Positions 8,219-16,445 of a stretch of DNA of 63,024 nucleotides are shown here, in pieces. The DNA is taken from assembly GCF_030657435.1 (NCBI RefSeq), contig NZ_JAUTWS010000037.1, positions 1 through 63,024 of the forward strand, in the 5' to 3' direction. Source of the DNA: Paracraurococcus lichenis (GTDB lineage: Bacteria > Pseudomonadota > Alphaproteobacteria > Acetobacterales > Acetobacteraceae). The notes below the pieces were generated by a model. That model had not been told where the DNA came from, did no database searches, and saw nothing but the letters and a program-made list of their open reading frames with translations. Each line of letters begins with the position of its first letter. Positions within the stretch are counted from its first letter, which is position 1. A program made the translations under genes and the position numbers.

Positions 8219-9544
8219 TCACCGGGTGACCAGGGACCTGAAGGCGGGTGGCGTGAAATCGGCCGGCGTCAGGGCCGGGCCGGTGTCGATCGGCGGCTCC
8301 TCGTTCGGCATGCCGAAGACGCCGTAGCGGCCGGTCGGAAGGTCGTGCACCACGTCCACCGAGGCATAGAAGGAGAGCGGCCGGTCGTACTGCACCGGAT
8401 GCGCCTCGGAAACGCGCTGCAGCGCGCCGCGGGCATCGTAGTGCTCGATCAGCAGCGCCTGCCAGCTATCCTCGTCGAGGTAGAAGACCCGGCGGGGAAA
8501 GCGGTGGCGCTGGCCGGGCCGCAGGCGTGCCTCCACGACCCAGACCCGGTGCAACTCGTAGCGCGCCAGCGCCGGGTTCAGCGCGCCGGGCTGCAGCACC
8601 TCGGCATAGCGGCGCCGGGGGCTGGTCAGGGCGAAGCTGTTGTAGGGAACGATCGTCTCCCGCTTGCCGAGCAGCGTCCAGGCATACCTCTCCGGGCTGC
8701 CGGCGAATATGTCGGCATTGTCCACCGTGCGCAGACCATCGAAGAGCCGGTTGGGCACGTCGAAGGCGGTGTCGGCGGAGAAGGCAACGCGGCGGTCGCC
8801 GGGAACGTAGAACCAGTAGCGCGTACCCTCCTGCCCGAAATCCAGGGGCTGATGGCTCAGCAGGGCGAGGCGGCCGTATTCGGCCGGGGCCAGGGTGACA
8901 TAGACCAGCAACTGGCTGGCAGGCCCGACCGTCTCGGGCGCCGCATCCGGCGCGTTGTAGGGATAGAGCGTGCGGTCGAGCGTGCGGCCCAGCGTGTAGC
9001 TGCCATTGGCGAGCGGCGCGGCGAAGGCGACGGTGCGCTGCAGCGCCTGGAAGCGCCAGCGCAGCATGTGGTTCCAGATCGCCTCCAGCCCGTTGGCGGG
9101 CCGCGGGAAGGGAATGCCGATGGCGGCGCCGGCGACGCCATTGCCTCCGGACACCAGGCGGGCACGGCCGGGATTGGCCTCGGTGGCGCGGAGCACGAAG
9201 CCAGGCACCGCGGCGCTGCGGCGGCTGGGCAGCAGGCGGATGCGGAAGCCGGGCCTGGCGCGCAGCAGCGCCGCATGGCCGGGCGCGAGGCGCGGGTCGT
9301 CCGCCTCTGCGGCGCCCAGCACCTGCACCACCGGATCGGTGGCATAGGGGTCCTCGCCATCGGGCGGCAGTGCGGTCAGGCCGCCGGCCCAGCGCGGGAT
9401 GGTCCCGGCGGCATTGCCCGCCAGGTCCGCCCCCAGCGGGGTCAGCCCAGCGCGCTGGGCAAGGGCGGGCAAGGCAAGGGGGGCAGCCATGGCGGCGCCG
9501 AGGCCAGCCAGTGCGGTGCGGCGGGACCGGCCTGCGATTGGCAT
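8219..9544 (-). CDS. DUF1329 domain protein, exported
   Basis: The 441-residue protein has an N-terminal export signal with paired arginines (SRRTALAGLGAAMAAPLALP, cut after PALAQ). DUF1329 features follow: GNAAGTIPRWAGG near residue 45, then DPYATDPVVQVL, and an aromatic C-terminal half (RYWFYVPGDRRV, YARYELHRVWVVEA-like segments, DEDSWQALLIEHYDARG). DUF1329 proteins are periplasmic or envelope proteins of unclear biochemistry, some linked to outer-membrane lipid handling. They are nearly always paired with DUF1302 proteins, as here. Its ATG overlaps the DUF1302 stop as TGATG, indicating translational coupling. Confident family assignment, unknown molecular role. Confidence 0.85.
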   Translation of the reverse strand: MPIAGRSRRTALAGLGAAMAAPLALPALAQRAGLTPLGADLAGNAAGTIPRWAGGLTALPPDGEDPYATDPVVQVLGAAEADDPRLAPGHAALLRARPGFRIRLLPSRRSAAVPGFVLRATEANPGRARLVSGGNGVAGAAIGIPFPRPANGLEAIWNHMLRWRFQALQRTVAFAAPLANGSYTLGRTLDRTLYPYNAPDAAPETVGPASQLLVYVTLAPAEYGRLALLSHQPLDFGQEGTRYWFYVPGDRRVAFSADTAFDVPNRLFDGLRTVDNADIFAGSPERYAWTLLGKRETIVPYNSFALTSPRRRYAEVLQPGALNPALARYELHRVWVVEARLRPGQRHRFPRRVFYLDEDSWQALLIEHYDARGALQRVSEAHPVQYDRPLSFYASVDVVHDLPTGRYGVFGMPNEEPPIDTGPALTPADFTPPAFRSLVTR

Positions 9545-11298
9545 CAGAAGCTGGTCCGGAGCAGCGCGGTGACGTAGTCGCGGTCGCGCAGCAGGTTGGC
9601 GTCCCCGCCGCCGAAGAAGCGCGTGTACTCCACGCCGGCCGCCCAGCGGCTGAGGAAGCCGGCCGTGACGCCGATGGTCATCGCCTTGCGGTCGCGCACA
9701 TAGGTGGCGAGCGGCGCCGGCGTCACGCCGCCGAGGTCATGCGCCAGGGCGAGGTAGGGGGAGAGCGACACGGGCCCGACGGCATTGAAGTAATCCGCCT
9801 GCAGGATCAAACGGTAGCCGCCCGACAGACGGCTCGCGAAGCCCTTGGTGCTGGTATAGGGCTGTGCGCCGATGGCGGTGAAGAGCGGGTCGCCGCTGGT
9901 ATAGACCCCCGGTCCGGCGAAGCGCAGCGCGGCGCGCCCCGGCAGATCGGGCACGGCGGTCAGGCCGCCCTCCAGGGTGCCCTGCACCTGGTCGGCGCCG
10001 AGCGCCGCGGGAATGGTGCGGTTCAGGCCGGCGATCAGCGTGCCGACATCCTGACGGCGGTAGCCCGTGACCTCCTGCCCGAAGCCGTAGCGGCCGAGCT
10101 GCCCGGTGCCGAGCGCCGGCAGTACCGGGCTGAGCGCGGCGAGCCCCATCTCGTTGGGGTCGAGCTGCAACGGCTGGCCGATGCGCCAGGAGGCTTCCGC
10201 CCGCAGGGTGAGGTCGAGCGGCAGCGGGGTCGAGACCGAGAGCCCGATGAGCTGGATGTCGGAGGGGTAGTCGAGGAAATAGCGGGAGGAGGCGGCATAG
10301 AGCGCCTGCGCGAGCTGCGGCGGACCGAGGGCTGCGCCCGCCGGCAGCGCGCCGGTGCGGAAGGAGACCACCGGCAGCCGGCTGTTCAGTTGGAGGTAGT
10401 ACATGCCGAGCTCGGTGCTGCCGAGTTCGCCCGGCGACCAGCGGAGGGCGAAGCCGAACTGCCCGCCGTCGCGCGGGCCGCGATCCGCGCCGCGCGGGAC
10501 GAAGCTGCCGGGCAGGTAAGGCGGCAGATCGCTGGCCGGTGGCAGGTAGCCGAGGAAGAGCCGTCGGCCACCGGCGCCGATGGTATCCGCCGTGCTGAAA
10601 TAGCTGCCCGATGGGTTCAGCAGCACGGTCTCGCTGGCGACCTGTACGAAGCCCTCCAGCGCGAGGCCGGGTGCGAGGCGCGCGGTCGCATTCACCATCG
10701 GCACCGGCAGCAGCCCCTCCCGCAGGGTGGCGTTGGGGCTGACCAGGCGCGGCAGGTCGTAGGCAGCGATGGCGGAGATGCCGTTCGGGATGTAGGCGGC
10801 CTCGCCCCAGTTCAGCGCAATGGCGCCGGCACGAAGCTCGATGGGACGGTCTGCCAGATCGAAGCGGCCATAGGCATAGGCGTTCAGCAGGCGCCCGCCG
10901 CGGCCGATGATGTCGAGCGCGCCGTTCGAGAGCGGGGTGCGGTCCGTGGCGCCCCGGCTGGCGTTCAGCGCGTCGAAATAGAGCGTCCCGGCGGCCAGGA
11001 TGCCGAAGCCGTCGCGCTGGACCTCGAGTTCCGAGGTGGCGCGCAGCAGGGCGGAGACGGTGCCGCGTCGACGGTAGTTCAAGTCGCCATCGTCGCCGTT
11101 CAGCGATGGTACGCGGCCGCCATTGGCGATGCCGATCAGGCCGGCGTCCGGCCGTTCCACGCGGAAGACGCTGGCGGCCAGAAGGGTCGTGTCGAGGCGG
11201 ATGCGGCCTTCCTGGACCTCCCACTCGGCGCCTCCTGCCGGCCCGGCCGCCAGCATGATGAGCAGGGCGCCCGCCCCCCCGACACGTCGCAGACCCAC
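9544..11298 (-). CDS. DUF1302 domain outer-membrane protein
   Basis: The 584-residue product starts with a signal peptide (GALLIMLAAGPAGGAE). The mature sequence is rich in alternating aromatic and polar segments and ends in YVTALLRTSF, a terminal phenylalanine typical of outer-membrane beta-barrels. Recognisable DUF1302 landmarks include GRIRLDTTLLA at the mature N-terminus, ALNWGEAAYIPNG near 180 and ELGMYYLQLNSRLP near 310. The start is placed at the GTG at 11298 because GGGAGG lies eight bases upstream and the signal peptide follows directly; a longer frame upstream lacks both. It is the first gene of the probable operon with the DUF1329 protein and the SARP-like regulator. The cargo of this envelope pair is not known. 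Confidence 0.8.
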   Translation of the reverse strand: MGLRRVGGAGALLIMLAAGPAGGAEWEVQEGRIRLDTTLLAASVFRVERPDAGLIGIANGGRVPSLNGDDGDLNYRRRGTVSALLRATSELEVQRDGFGILAAGTLYFDALNASRGATDRTPLSNGALDIIGRGGRLLNAYAYGRFDLADRPIELRAGAIALNWGEAAYIPNGISAIAAYDLPRLVSPNATLREGLLPVPMVNATARLAPGLALEGFVQVASETVLLNPSGSYFSTADTIGAGGRRLFLGYLPPASDLPPYLPGSFVPRGADRGPRDGGQFGFALRWSPGELGSTELGMYYLQLNSRLPVVSFRTGALPAGAALGPPQLAQALYAASSRYFLDYPSDIQLIGLSVSTPLPLDLTLRAEASWRIGQPLQLDPNEMGLAALSPVLPALGTGQLGRYGFGQEVTGYRRQDVGTLIAGLNRTIPAALGADQVQGTLEGGLTAVPDLPGRAALRFAGPGVYTSGDPLFTAIGAQPYTSTKGFASRLSGGYRLILQADYFNAVGPVSLSPYLALAHDLGGVTPAPLATYVRDRKAMTIGVTAGFLSRWAAGVEYTRFFGGGDANLLRDRDYVTALLRTSF

Positions 11299-11358
11299 GC
11301 GTCCCGCCTCCCGGCACCTCTCATGCACAGCGGCAACGTTGCCGGCGGCGCTTGCGGC

Positions 11359-11399
11359 ATGCAATCAGACACTTGCATTCCCTCACGGAATGTTGCATT
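11359..11399. promoter_or_regulatory. Operator-like repeats upstream of the DUF1302 gene
   Basis: TTGCATT occurs at 11373-11379 and 11393-11399, exactly 20 bases apart, and its inverse ATGCAAT at 11359-11365. Within this array, CATTCC and GGAATG (11376-11381 and 11387-11392) form a perfect palindrome with a five-base centre. The array is about 60-100 bases before the DUF1302 start and is a plausible binding site for a dimeric regulator. Confidence 0.4.
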
Positions 11400-11422
11400 G
11401 GCGACTCTGCGGGAAGCGAGGC

Positions 11423-12250
11423 TCAGCGCGCGGTCCAGCCGCCGTCCATGGCCAGCGCCGCGCCGGTGATACCGGCCGCCTCCTCGCTGCAGAGAAAGGC
11501 GACCAGCCCCGCTACCTCCTCGATCCCGGCGAAGCGGCGGTTGGGCTGCTGCGCCAGCAGCACGTCACGGATCACCACGTCCTCCGCCACGCCGTGCGCG
11601 CGCGCCTGCGCCGCCACCTGCCGCTCGACCAGCGGCGTGCGGACATAGCCAGGGCAGACCGCGTTGCAGGTCACGCCGGCCTCCGCCGCCTCCAGCGCCA
11701 CCACGCGGGTGAGGCCCAGCAGGCCGTGCTTGGCCGCGACATAGGCCGACTTGAAGGGGCTGCCGACCAGGGCATGGGCCGAGGCGATGTTGACGATGCG
11801 CCCCCAGCCGCGCGCGGTCATGCCGGGCAGCACGGCCCGCGTCGCCAGGAAGGCGGCGGTCAGGTTGGTGGCGATGATGTCGTCCCAGCGTTCGATCGGG
11901 AACTCGCCGACCGGGGCGACATGCTGCACGCCGGCATTGTTCACCAGGATGTCGATGCGGCCGAAGATCTCCAGCGCCATGTTCGTCATCCGCTGCGATG
12001 CCTGCGGGTGGCCGACATCGGCGGCGAGGTAGTGCACCGGCGCGGCCGCCAGCGCCTCCAATGCCTGGCAGAGATCGGCCATCTCCGCTGCGGGCCGCCG
12101 GCCATTGAGCATGAGGCCGGCGCCGCGCGCCGCGAGTGCCCGGGCGATGCCGAGGCCGATACCGCCCGAGGATCCGGTGATCAGGGCCACCCGGCCCTGC
12201 AGCGTCCTCTCCATCGGCAGTCGTGGGCAAGTGCCGTCCTGTCCTGGCAT
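11423..12250 (-). CDS. bdhA: 3-hydroxybutyrate dehydrogenase
   Basis: This short-chain dehydrogenase should interconvert (R)-3-hydroxybutyrate and acetoacetate with NAD, in polyhydroxybutyrate and ketone-body use. Visible are the nucleotide motif TGSSGGIGLG near residue 26, NNAG, the catalytic serine in NIASAHALVGS and the YVAAKHG catalytic Tyr-x3-Lys. Stretches highly characteristic of this enzyme are VNNAGVQHVAPVGEFPIERW, CNAVCPGYVRTPLVE and ITGAALAMDGGWTAR. The ATG at 12250 has AGGGAGG nine bases upstream; the ATG twelve codons later has no such site but matches the usual family length, so either may be used. It is downstream of, and probably co-transcribed with, the BASS-type transporter gene. 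Confidence 0.9.
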   Translation of the reverse strand: MPGQDGTCPRLPMERTLQGRVALITGSSGGIGLGIARALAARGAGLMLNGRRPAAEMADLCQALEALAAAPVHYLAADVGHPQASQRMTNMALEIFGRIDILVNNAGVQHVAPVGEFPIERWDDIIATNLTAAFLATRAVLPGMTARGWGRIVNIASAHALVGSPFKSAYVAAKHGLLGLTRVVALEAAEAGVTCNAVCPGYVRTPLVERQVAAQARAHGVAEDVVIRDVLLAQQPNRRFAGIEEVAGLVAFLCSEEAAGITGAALAMDGGWTAR

Positions 12251-12286
12251 CGCCGGGATCCTCCCTGAGGCTGCAGATGCTGTGGG

Positions 12287-13366
12287 CTACTCGGCTGGGT
12301 GCGGTCGTGCCGGGGAAGCGGGCAATCCGGCCCGGGCCTGGAAGACCTGCCGTCGGGCCGCGACGGCCTCCGCCATCGCCTGCCGCCGGAGCCCGGCGAT
12401 GCTCGGCCGCGGCTCCTCGGGTCTCGCCGCGGGCGGCAGGGCCGGGGTGAGCAGCCGCTTCATGACGACCGGCAGCAGGTAGATCGGGAAAACACTCATG
12501 GCGAAATAGACTTCCACCATCGCCGGCATGCCCGTCCCGACCGCCGCCCAGGCCAGGCCGATGTTGCGGTTGCCGCTGACCAGCCCGACAGTCAGGGCGG
12601 TGCGGCGGCCGAAGGGCAGGAACAGCAGCAGGCCGAGAAGCTGGAAGCCGGCATTCACCGCGAAGGCGATGCCGAGGTTGAGCAACACGGCGGTGGGCTC
12701 GGACGCGAAGTAGGCGGGCATGCCGCGCATGGCACCGATCGCGAAGACCACCAGGGCCACGACGGCGATCCCCGTCATCGCCAGCGGGTTGCCCGCGACC
12801 AGGCGCGGGGCGGCGCGGCGCAGGCCCCAGCTTGCCAGGGCGCCGCCGCCGACCAGCAGCAGCAACCGCAAGCCCATCGCCCCTGCGTCGATGTGCAGGG
12901 CATAGCCGGCCAACCAGTTCGCCAGCAGCGGCATGCTGAGTGGCGCGACGGCGGTTGCGGCGACCGAGGCAAGCAGGGCGACCGGCGCGCTCAGCCCGAG
13001 CATGGCGGCGAGCGCAGCCGCGCTGCCGACCGGCGGCGCCAGCGTACAAAGCAGCAGTCCTTCGGCCAGAGCCGGGCCCGGCTGTGTCACCCAGATCCCG
13101 GCCCAGGCCGCCAGGGGGACACCGAGGCTCGTCCAGCCGAGGATCAGCAGGTTGCGCCAGCCCTGCCGCAACCCCGCCTCGGCACGGAAGGCTTCGGGCT
13201 CGACCTTGAGAAAGGCGCCAAGCGTGAAGCAGAATACCGCCGCGTCCATCAGCGGCCTCGCCGCCATCGCCAGGCCGGGGAGGGCAAGGCCGAGCAGCAC
13301 GCCCGCGCAAAGCAGCAGGGGGCCGTGCCGTCCGGCGATGGCCAGGAGGCCCGCCGCGCGCATCAT
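12287..13366 (-). CDS. BASS-family (bile acid:sodium symporter-like) membrane transporter
   Basis: The 359-residue protein has about nine to ten hydrophobic helices from residue 5 to 315, such as GPLLLCAGVLLGLALPGLA and MTGIAVVALVVFAIGAM, and a charged cytoplasmic tail. Conserved BASS/SBF landmarks are CTLAPPVGSAAALAAMLG near residue 110 and the discontinuous-helix segment TVGLVSGNRNIGLAWAAVG near residue 265. Members carry organic anions, pantoate or other small acids with sodium; the substrate here is not identifiable. The start is the ATG at 13366, which overlaps the stop of the small secreted-protein gene as ATGA, giving translational coupling. Adjacent 3-hydroxybutyrate dehydrogenase makes a short-chain acid plausible, but this is only context. 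Confidence 0.75.
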   Translation of the reverse strand: MMRAAGLLAIAGRHGPLLLCAGVLLGLALPGLAMAARPLMDAAVFCFTLGAFLKVEPEAFRAEAGLRQGWRNLLILGWTSLGVPLAAWAGIWVTQPGPALAEGLLLCTLAPPVGSAAALAAMLGLSAPVALLASVAATAVAPLSMPLLANWLAGYALHIDAGAMGLRLLLLVGGGALASWGLRRAAPRLVAGNPLAMTGIAVVALVVFAIGAMRGMPAYFASEPTAVLLNLGIAFAVNAGFQLLGLLLFLPFGRRTALTVGLVSGNRNIGLAWAAVGTGMPAMVEVYFAMSVFPIYLLPVVMKRLLTPALPPAARPEEPRPSIAGLRRQAMAEAVAARRQVFQARAGLPASPARPHPAE

Positions 13367-13710
13367 GGCAGCGCCGCGGCGCGCAGGGGGGCGGGAGAAG
13401 CGGCGTCTCGGCCCAGTCCCAGGTGAGGCCCCGCGCAAGCGCCGGAGCTGGCGAGGAGGCGTTCGAATTCGGCCCTGCCAACCTGGCCCGCCAGTCGGAG
13501 GCGGCGCAGGTACTCGTGGAATATGGCCACGGGCACGAGATCCTCGATGCCTTCAACCGAGCAGTCGCAGCTCTCGCCGGCCGCGACCGGTAGGCAGAAG
13601 GCGATGGGAACCTCATTCGGCCCCGCGGCCGATCCCGGGACGGGGGCAGACAGGATCAGGACGAAGAGCCAGGCGCCGAAGCTGGCGCGGCTGACTGATG
13701 CAGGCGTCAT
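13363..13710 (-). CDS. Small secreted cysteine-containing protein, unknown function
   Basis: The 115-residue product begins MTPASVSRASFGAWLFVLIL with a signal peptide ending near APVPGSAAG. The mature part contains FCLPV, a CDC motif and one more cysteine in GACAG. This spacing could form disulfides in the periplasm. I do not recognise a domain. The start at 13710 is chosen because GAGGAG lies seven bases upstream and the signal peptide starts there. The stop overlaps the ATG of the BASS-type transporter by four bases, so the two are probably translated together. That coupling suggests a periplasmic accessory to the transporter, although direct evidence is lacking. Confidence 0.65.
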   Translation of the reverse strand: MTPASVSRASFGAWLFVLILSAPVPGSAAGPNEVPIAFCLPVAAGESCDCSVEGIEDLVPVAIFHEYLRRLRLAGQVGRAEFERLLASSGACAGPHLGLGRDAASPAPLRAAALP

Positions 13711-14052
13711 GGGACCGCTCCTCAGCAGAGGTGGGCGGCAGCATTTCCTGCCCGGCCGGATCAGCGGCGTGAATCCGGCGTCAATTGTCGTTTTTAAGTT
13801 GTATCGAAGCCCCGGCTGCTTCGCCATGCTGGGCGCGCGACCGGGGGGCGTCGGTGGCGTCCGAGTGGGCGCTGGAACATCCGGCTTCGGCCGTGATGTC
13901 GGGCTGGGGCGGCCGTCGGACCTGACGGCTGGGGTGGAGTTGCGAGGCTCTCACCCCTGACCGGCCGAGGACCCGATGACAGGCTGTCACTGGTAAACCT
14001 GCTGGCGAAAGCCGGGGATAGCGACTTTCCATGCAGCGTCGCGGATGCAGTC
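13711..14052. other. Gene-free stretch upstream of the secreted-protein gene
   Basis: No credible protein on either strand. A locally AT-rich patch near 13780-13800 could carry the promoter of the minus-strand operon, but I cannot fix -35 and -10 boxes. The distal end runs into an insertion-sequence remnant. Confidence 0.4.
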
Positions 14053-14233
14053 CCGCTCGTACCGTCCGCGCCCCGGCGTAGCCTCGAGCTCCTGCTCCGC
14101 CGGCTCCTCGATCAGGCCGCGGATCCGGCCCCGGATCCCTGCCGTTCGGCGCCGTGCGCCGAACCGGGCCGAATCAGGCCTCCCCGGCGGACAGCGCCTG
14201 CTCAACAGCCGTCTTGCCGCTACCCTCGTCCAT
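14053..14233 (-). pseudogene. Decayed N-terminal fragment of an IS256-type transposase
   Basis: Starting from the ATG at 14233, the minus strand encodes MDEGSGKTAVEQALSAGEA and then a stop. In a shifted frame it recovers RGLIEEPAEQELEATPGRGR followed by YER. The two pieces align with the N-terminus of the transposase at 1-463 but with stops and frameshifts, and homology ends after about 60 residues. It is therefore a dead remnant, not a second active copy. It lies directly downstream of the exosortase gene. Confidence 0.75.
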
Positions 14234-14320
14234 GGCGTGGGCTCCACCGGCCCGCCAAACTGGCCAAAGCCGAACTAAGCTGACACAGCTCAATAGATCA
14301 GACGCCGGCGCAGCAAACCT

Positions 14321-15826
14321 TCAGTCCTGCATCATGGAGCTTCCGTTCGCCGATAGCGCCGCCGCGCGCGTCGCGACCGCCGTTCCATCGGCCAGCAGCA
14401 GCGATTCCAAAAGTTGGCGCTGGCGTGGGCTGTCCAGCAGGGTCGGCTGCTCCGGCCGCACCGTGAGGACAACCAGCACCGGCGCGCCCTGCCCGCCGCC
14501 CAAGCTGTTCCAGGCCTGCTCGGCACGGCTCCGCAGCCCACCCGCGGCCGGACGCCCGTTCAGCCAAGTGGCGACTGCGACCGTCGTCCCGGCCTCGCGC
14601 GACTGCCGCGCCTGCCAGATGCTGCCTGGGACCCGCACGGTGAAGAGGATGTCGGTGTCCTCGGTACCGACCAGCCGGCTGCGCTCGGCCGAGACGGCGC
14701 TCCAGGTCATCCGCGCGGGGAAAGCGACGATCTGCGCGGTCACTATGAGGCCGTCGCAATGCAGGTCCTCCGCCGGGCCCGGCTCGCAGCCCGCCGGCAT
14801 GGCGAGCGGCAGCGCGGTGCGATGCGGGGTGCGGGCACCGGATTGCTGCAGCACCAGCCCGGCCGTCGGGCCCGCTGCGGCCAACCCAACCACAAGCGCC
14901 GCCGCGCCGGCCAGCGCCATCGGGCGGGGCGGGACGAGTCCGATCGGCAACGGACGGGGCGTTTCGGGGGCGCCGTCCTGCCGGAAGGGCAGGCCGGCCA
15001 GGATCAGCAGCAGCAGGACAATCGAGAAGAAGATCCAGCCATAGAGGATGTGGTCAGCCGCTGCCGCCTCGGCGCTGCCGAAGTATTGGCCGAGCAGGAC
15101 GATGCCCAGGGCACGCAAGCCGTTGGCGATGATCGGTACCGCCAATGCCAGCGCCATCACTACCAGCCGCCGCCCCGGGCTGCGGAACATGACAAAGGCA
15201 TAGAGCGCGCCGAAGGCCAGAGTGGCGATCAGGAAGCGCAGGCCGGCGCAGGCCTCGGCAACGAGGAAATTGCCGGCCGGTGTCTCGATCACCAAGGAAT
15301 CGATATAGTGCGGCACGCCGGTGAATTGCAGGCCGATACCGACCAGCGAGGCGGTGATGCCCTGCAGCGTGGGCACGGCGAAGGTGCCGAAGGGCACCAG
15401 GAAGACCAGATAGAGCAGCGCCGTCGCCATGGCGCGGCAGATGCGCCACCCGAGCACGGCCAGCATCAGGATCCAGACCATGCCGAGGGCAGCGAATTGC
15501 CGCCCCTCCATGATCCCGAGGCGGTCAGCCGCAAGCCAGGCAAGTCCGGCCGGCAGGGCGAGCAGCGCCGCCTGGGGCATCGGTTGCAGAATGAGGCCGA
15601 TCAGCCGGTCGCGCCGGGTCCAGGCCAGCCAGCCGGCGATCGGCAGCACCAGCCAGCAATGATTGTAGGTGGCGGAGGCATCCCAGACCCGAACCGCCGC
15701 CACGATCTCGCCCGCGAACAGCACGCCGAGGGCAGCGAGGCCCAGGCCGAGCAACAGCAATGCGGCCGGCCAGGACGCGGCAGGGCGGGCCGCGACCGGG
15801 GCGTCGAGGGTGGAGGAGTCGCTCAC
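14321..15826 (-). CDS. Exosortase with C-terminal EpsI-like domain
   Basis: The 501-residue membrane protein has about eight helices from residue 18 to 285 and the exosortase active-site pattern. The catalytic cysteine is in EACAGLRFLIATLAFG, the arginine in NGLRALGIVLLG, and the histidine in ADHILYGWIFFSIVLLLL. Exosortases process PEP-CTERM tails, and some act in polysaccharide-linked export. Residues about 310-500 form a periplasmic domain resembling EpsI/DUF3485 (WLNGRPAAGGLRSRAEQAW, VLVVLTVRPEQPTLL), fused as in XrtA-type systems. The start is GTG at 15826. No PEP-CTERM substrate or polysaccharide gene lies in this window, so it is an orphan here. Transposase scars flank both sides, suggesting movement or rearrangement. 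Confidence 0.85.
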   Translation of the reverse strand: MSDSSTLDAPVAARPAASWPAALLLLGLGLAALGVLFAGEIVAAVRVWDASATYNHCWLVLPIAGWLAWTRRDRLIGLILQPMPQAALLALPAGLAWLAADRLGIMEGRQFAALGMVWILMLAVLGWRICRAMATALLYLVFLVPFGTFAVPTLQGITASLVGIGLQFTGVPHYIDSLVIETPAGNFLVAEACAGLRFLIATLAFGALYAFVMFRSPGRRLVVMALALAVPIIANGLRALGIVLLGQYFGSAEAAAADHILYGWIFFSIVLLLLILAGLPFRQDGAPETPRPLPIGLVPPRPMALAGAAALVVGLAAAGPTAGLVLQQSGARTPHRTALPLAMPAGCEPGPAEDLHCDGLIVTAQIVAFPARMTWSAVSAERSRLVGTEDTDILFTVRVPGSIWQARQSREAGTTVAVATWLNGRPAAGGLRSRAEQAWNSLGGGQGAPVLVVLTVRPEQPTLLDSPRQRQLLESLLLADGTAVATRAAALSANGSSMMQD

Positions 15827-15943
15827 CGGCTGCCTGTCCCGTCCTGACAGGAGGCAGTCGGGCCAGGCGTGACGTGGTGCGGGGCACGCGCGAACCGCAT
15901 ACTGTGTTTCCCGTCTCGGTAGCGAGCGGTCTGGTGCCGGATA

Positions 15944-15989
15944 CTGGCCATAAACGCAAGAAAGTAAGAGGGGCGATAGCTATGGCCAG
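15944..15989. repeat. 9-bp perfect inverted repeat upstream of the exosortase
   Basis: CTGGCCATA at 15944-15952 and TATGGCCAG at 15981-15989 are exact reverse complements separated by 28 bases of AT-richer sequence. They lie about 120-165 bases before the exosortase start and next to a transposase remnant. They may be an operator or the scar of a small insertion. Confidence 0.4.
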
Positions 15990-16006
15990 GTGGCGCTTGG
16001 CCTGAT

Positions 16007-16291
16007 TTGCTGGGACGCTTGGTCCCACCCGCCGATCCTGATGCGCTGTCGCCGGCCGAGCCGAAGGCTCTGGACATCGCGCCGCTGGGCAAGATGGCGG
16101 AGCTTGAGCGGACCGTGGCGGTGCAGCGCGAGCAGATCGCCCGCCTCAAGGAGCAGAAGGCCCGGCGATCAAGCCGAGCGGCATGGAGCAGGAGACTGAG
16201 CCGAAGCCGTCGCGCGCCGGTAAGAGCCGCCGCCACCCGCGGCAAGGTGGTGCCGCGGGTGGCGGCCAGCCGCACCGCAAGCCCTTGGTGA
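16007..16291 (+). pseudogene. Frameshifted transposase N-terminal remnant (IS66-like)
   Basis: Frame one gives PADPDALSPAEPKALDIAPL then KMAELERTVAVQREQIARLK, the coiled-coil N-terminus common in IS66-like transposases. A shift to another frame gives KPSGMEQETEPKPSRAGKSR, and a shift back gives RGKVVPRVA. These three pieces are collinear with the intact family but separated by two frameshifts. The rest of the transposase is missing. It is a scar of an old insertion upstream of the exosortase. Confidence 0.6.
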
Positions 16292-16445
16292 ATGAGAACG
16301 GTTGGGATGCCGTCCGAGGCGGCCACCAAGCAATGGAAGTGCTCGGTTGTCTCCAACATTGTCGGTGAGGGCAGGGCAGGACCAGCATACCACGGGACGG
16401 CTTGTCTTCGCGGATCGTCCTGGAGCCTCCCCGCGGCGATCAGCG

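Noticed and set aside
14321..15826. PEP-CTERM substrate near the exosortase
   Set aside because: I examined the C-termini of neighbouring predicted proteins and saw no PEP motif followed by a hydrophobic helix and basic tail.
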